From Photobacterium aquimaris (lineage in GTDB: Bacteria; Pseudomonadota; Gammaproteobacteria; Enterobacterales; Vibrionaceae): a stretch of 64,000 nucleotides of DNA. The notes under the pieces are model-generated. The model did no database searches. It saw nothing but the letters and a program-made list of their open reading frames with translations, and was not told where the DNA came from. The DNA lies in contig NZ_MSCC01000001.1 in NCBI RefSeq assembly GCF_002954455.1, positions 1,425,679 through 1,489,678 on the forward strand, in the 5' to 3' direction. A program made the translations under genes and the position numbers. Shown here in pieces: positions 62,496-64,000 of the stretch; positions within the stretch are counted from its first letter, which is position 1, and each line of letters begins with the position of its first letter.

Positions 62496-64000
62496 ACACT
62501 TTCTGGAGCAACTGGGTTATTGTATTAACCTTACTCTTTCTGATTCTTATGATCATTGTGGTGGTCTATTACTGGCGAAAAAATCCTACTGCAGATCAAA
62601 ATAAAACTGTTGATAGCTTTGATAATATTAAAGAAAATGATGCTGCAGTACCTAAGTTATTATTGTTTTGTTATTTTATCGCATTTGTTTTATCAGCAGG
62701 CTTTTTCGTGCTTTACCCTGGCCTTGGTAATTGGCAGGGTCTTATGGATTGGACATCAACCAGTGAAGCGACGAAGCCTCACCCTACTGACTTAACAAAA
62801 CAAATTAGCCAAGCCAAGCTCAGTGGTAGTTCATACCAAAAACTCAGTCAAGATTCGACGATAGTCAGTGCTGGTGATGCATTGTTTCAGACCCATTGTA
62901 CCGCCTGCCATCTAAGTGAAGCTGAGGGTCAAACCCATTTTCCTAATCTTGCTGATGATGTATGGCTTTATGGTGGTACAGATAAAGATATTCATCATTC
63001 AATCACTCAAGGCCGAAATGGCGTTATGGCTGGCTGGAAAACGATTTTATCAGCCGAAGATATTAAGCATGTCGCAACTTATATTGCTTCTTTACAAGCA
63101 GATCGCATCATTTCGGCACCCGCCTTTACATTACAACAAGGTAAAACCGTTTTTACTAAAAATTGTACCAGCTGTCATGGCAGTAATGCACAAGGAAATC
63201 AATTAATCGGCGCACCTAACCTAGCCGATAATATCTGGCTCCACGATGGCAGTATTGAAGGTATTATTAACACGATTAACAACGGATTAAATAACGTTAT
63301 GCCAGCGTTTGCTAACCAACTTTCTGCAGCTGAGATTCAAGCGCTTGGTGCTTACATTCGCCATCAAAACACCATTCAAACAGATAAAGTGGCTCAATTA
63401 GATCAAGCATTAATTACCAAAGGCCAATATTTAGCTTACGCAGGTGACTGTGTCGCTTGCCACACTGGTGAAGGAGGAGAATTATTTGGGGGCGGATTAA
63501 GTTTTGTGACTCCATTTGGTACCATGTATTCAACCAATATATCGTCTCACCCTGAATTTGGTATAGGTGATTACACGTATAACGAGTTCTATGATGCACT
63601 CCATAAAGGTAAGGGAAAACACGGCTATCTTTATCCGGCAATGCCCTATTCTTCTTATCAATACGTAACAGATGCAGACACTCAAGCATTATGGGCATAC
63701 ATGCAATCACTTAGTTACGTTAATACTCGTAATCGTGATAATCAGATGATGTTTCCTAGTAATATTCGGTTAGGTCTACTTGGTTGGAATATCGCCTTTC
63801 TCAATACTGAACCACTTGAATACCCTGCCGATAGCACCCCATCTTGGCGTCGCGGTAAATATTTAACCATGGGCTTAGGTCACTGTTCAGAATGCCATAC
63901 TCCACGAAATATCGCCCAAGCTTTAATTGCCGATAAACTGTTTCAGGGTAATTTAATTGATGGCTGGATGGCACCGGATATTACCGCGACAGAGCTGTAT
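62492..64000 (+). CDS. ccoP: CcoP fused to a dehydrogenase-type multiheme cytochrome c (partial)
   Basis: One uninterrupted frame of 503 codons runs from the ATG at 62492 to the window edge. Residues 1-85 are CcoP-like with two membrane helices (WVIVLTLLFLILMIIVVVYYW; KLLLFCYFIAFVLSAGFF) and YPGLGNWQG. Two CcoP heme domains follow (CTACH near 134, CTSCH near 228). Without a stop, the frame continues into a third heme domain (DCVACHTGEGGELFGGG, TPFGTMYSTNIS, LYPAMPYSSY near 320-385) and a fourth (HCSECHTPRN near 467). These match the cytochrome subunit of membrane alcohol/gluconate-type dehydrogenases. No separate ccoQ lies between ccoO and this gene; the end is outside the window. Confidence 0.9.
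   Translation, partial: MNTFWSNWVIVLTLLFLILMIIVVVYYWRKNPTADQNKTVDSFDNIKENDAAVPKLLLFCYFIAFVLSAGFFVLYPGLGNWQGLMDWTSTSEATKPHPTDLTKQISQAKLSGSSYQKLSQDSTIVSAGDALFQTHCTACHLSEAEGQTHFPNLADDVWLYGGTDKDIHHSITQGRNGVMAGWKTILSAEDIKHVATYIASLQADRIISAPAFTLQQGKTVFTKNCTSCHGSNAQGNQLIGAPNLADNIWLHDGSIEGIINTINNGLNNVMPAFANQLSAAEIQALGAYIRHQNTIQTDKVAQLDQALITKGQYLAYAGDCVACHTGEGGELFGGGLSFVTPFGTMYSTNISSHPEFGIGDYTYNEFYDALHKGKGKHGYLYPAMPYSSYQYVTDADTQALWAYMQSLSYVNTRNRDNQMMFPSNIRLGLLGWNIAFLNTEPLEYPADSTPSWRRGKYLTMGLGHCSECHTPRNIAQALIADKLFQGNLIDGWMAPDITATELY

Noticed and set aside
62556..62795. Possible ccoQ
   Set aside because: The frame overlaps the ccoP N-terminus out of phase and does not resemble CcoQ.
62916..63206. Separate short reading frame inside the ccoP-fusion region
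   Set aside because: It lies in another frame; the long frame from 62492 carries all heme motifs and has no stop.

Overview
The window reads as a chromosomal segment of a facultatively anaerobic marine gammaproteobacterium of the Vibrionaceae, most probably Photobacterium. This rests on gene content: torR/torCAD, the fadL-volA pair, the PLP-type aspartate decarboxylase panP, the hutZXW-tonB-exbBD-hutBCD heme locus, a TfoY-like regulator, punR/punC and artPIQM. Base composition is AT-rich throughout. I see no rRNA, tRNA, CRISPR array, phage or insertion sequence. The genus assignment is inference.

Layout. 1-5 kb: ribA and an S33 peptidase on the minus strand, then a long structured leader driving an IscU/NifU-like scaffold gene plus a GGGtGRT-family gene, then the manganese pyrophosphatase ppaC. 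6-11.3 kb: the fadL-volA outer-membrane lipid pair, with a patatin-like gene convergent to it. 11.4-14.5 kb: a 29-30 residue YnhF-like membrane peptide, a DUF2860-like outer-membrane protein and panP. 15.1-20.6 kb: TMAO respiration, with torR divergent from torC-torA and a separately terminated torD. 21-27 kb: an uptake [NiFe] hydrogenase operon hyaA-hyaB-hyaC-hyaD, ending in a degenerate HypF-like gene. 27-29.5 kb: LysR, pirin and YcaC-like genes, bracketed by inverted copies of an intergenic repeat. 29.6-33.1 kb: hypB-C-D-E-A on the minus strand, with no hypF. 34.8-42.5 kb: heme uptake, in which tonB is frameshifted. 42.8-44.9 kb: a LacI-family regulator and a TfoX/TfoY-like gene. 45.3-52.3 kb: a ynjA / TVP38-flavoreductase fusion / ynjB-C-D-F operon. 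52.4-57.9 kb: punR/punC and artPIQM. 58-59.7 kb: an orphan MinE-like protein and an HcaT-like transporter. 60-64 kb: a cbb3-type oxidase operon that runs off the window.

Functionally the window is rich in respiration (TMAO reductase, uptake hydrogenase, cbb3 oxidase) and iron acquisition (hut, tonB/exb, several Fur-like sites). A well-placed FNR-type site precedes hyaA, and Tor-box-like decamers lie between torR and torC.

The most unusual items are these. (1) A ccoP gene that continues in frame into the multi-heme cytochrome module otherwise found as the cytochrome subunit of membrane-bound alcohol/sugar dehydrogenases. (2) A HypF-shaped protein in the hya operon that keeps the domain order but lacks the recognisable catalytic motifs. 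(3) A roughly 300-nt structured leader whose last hairpin sequesters the ribosome-binding site of the Fe-S scaffold gene. (4) A solitary, divergent MinE. No searches were run; all family assignments come from reading the translated sequence.
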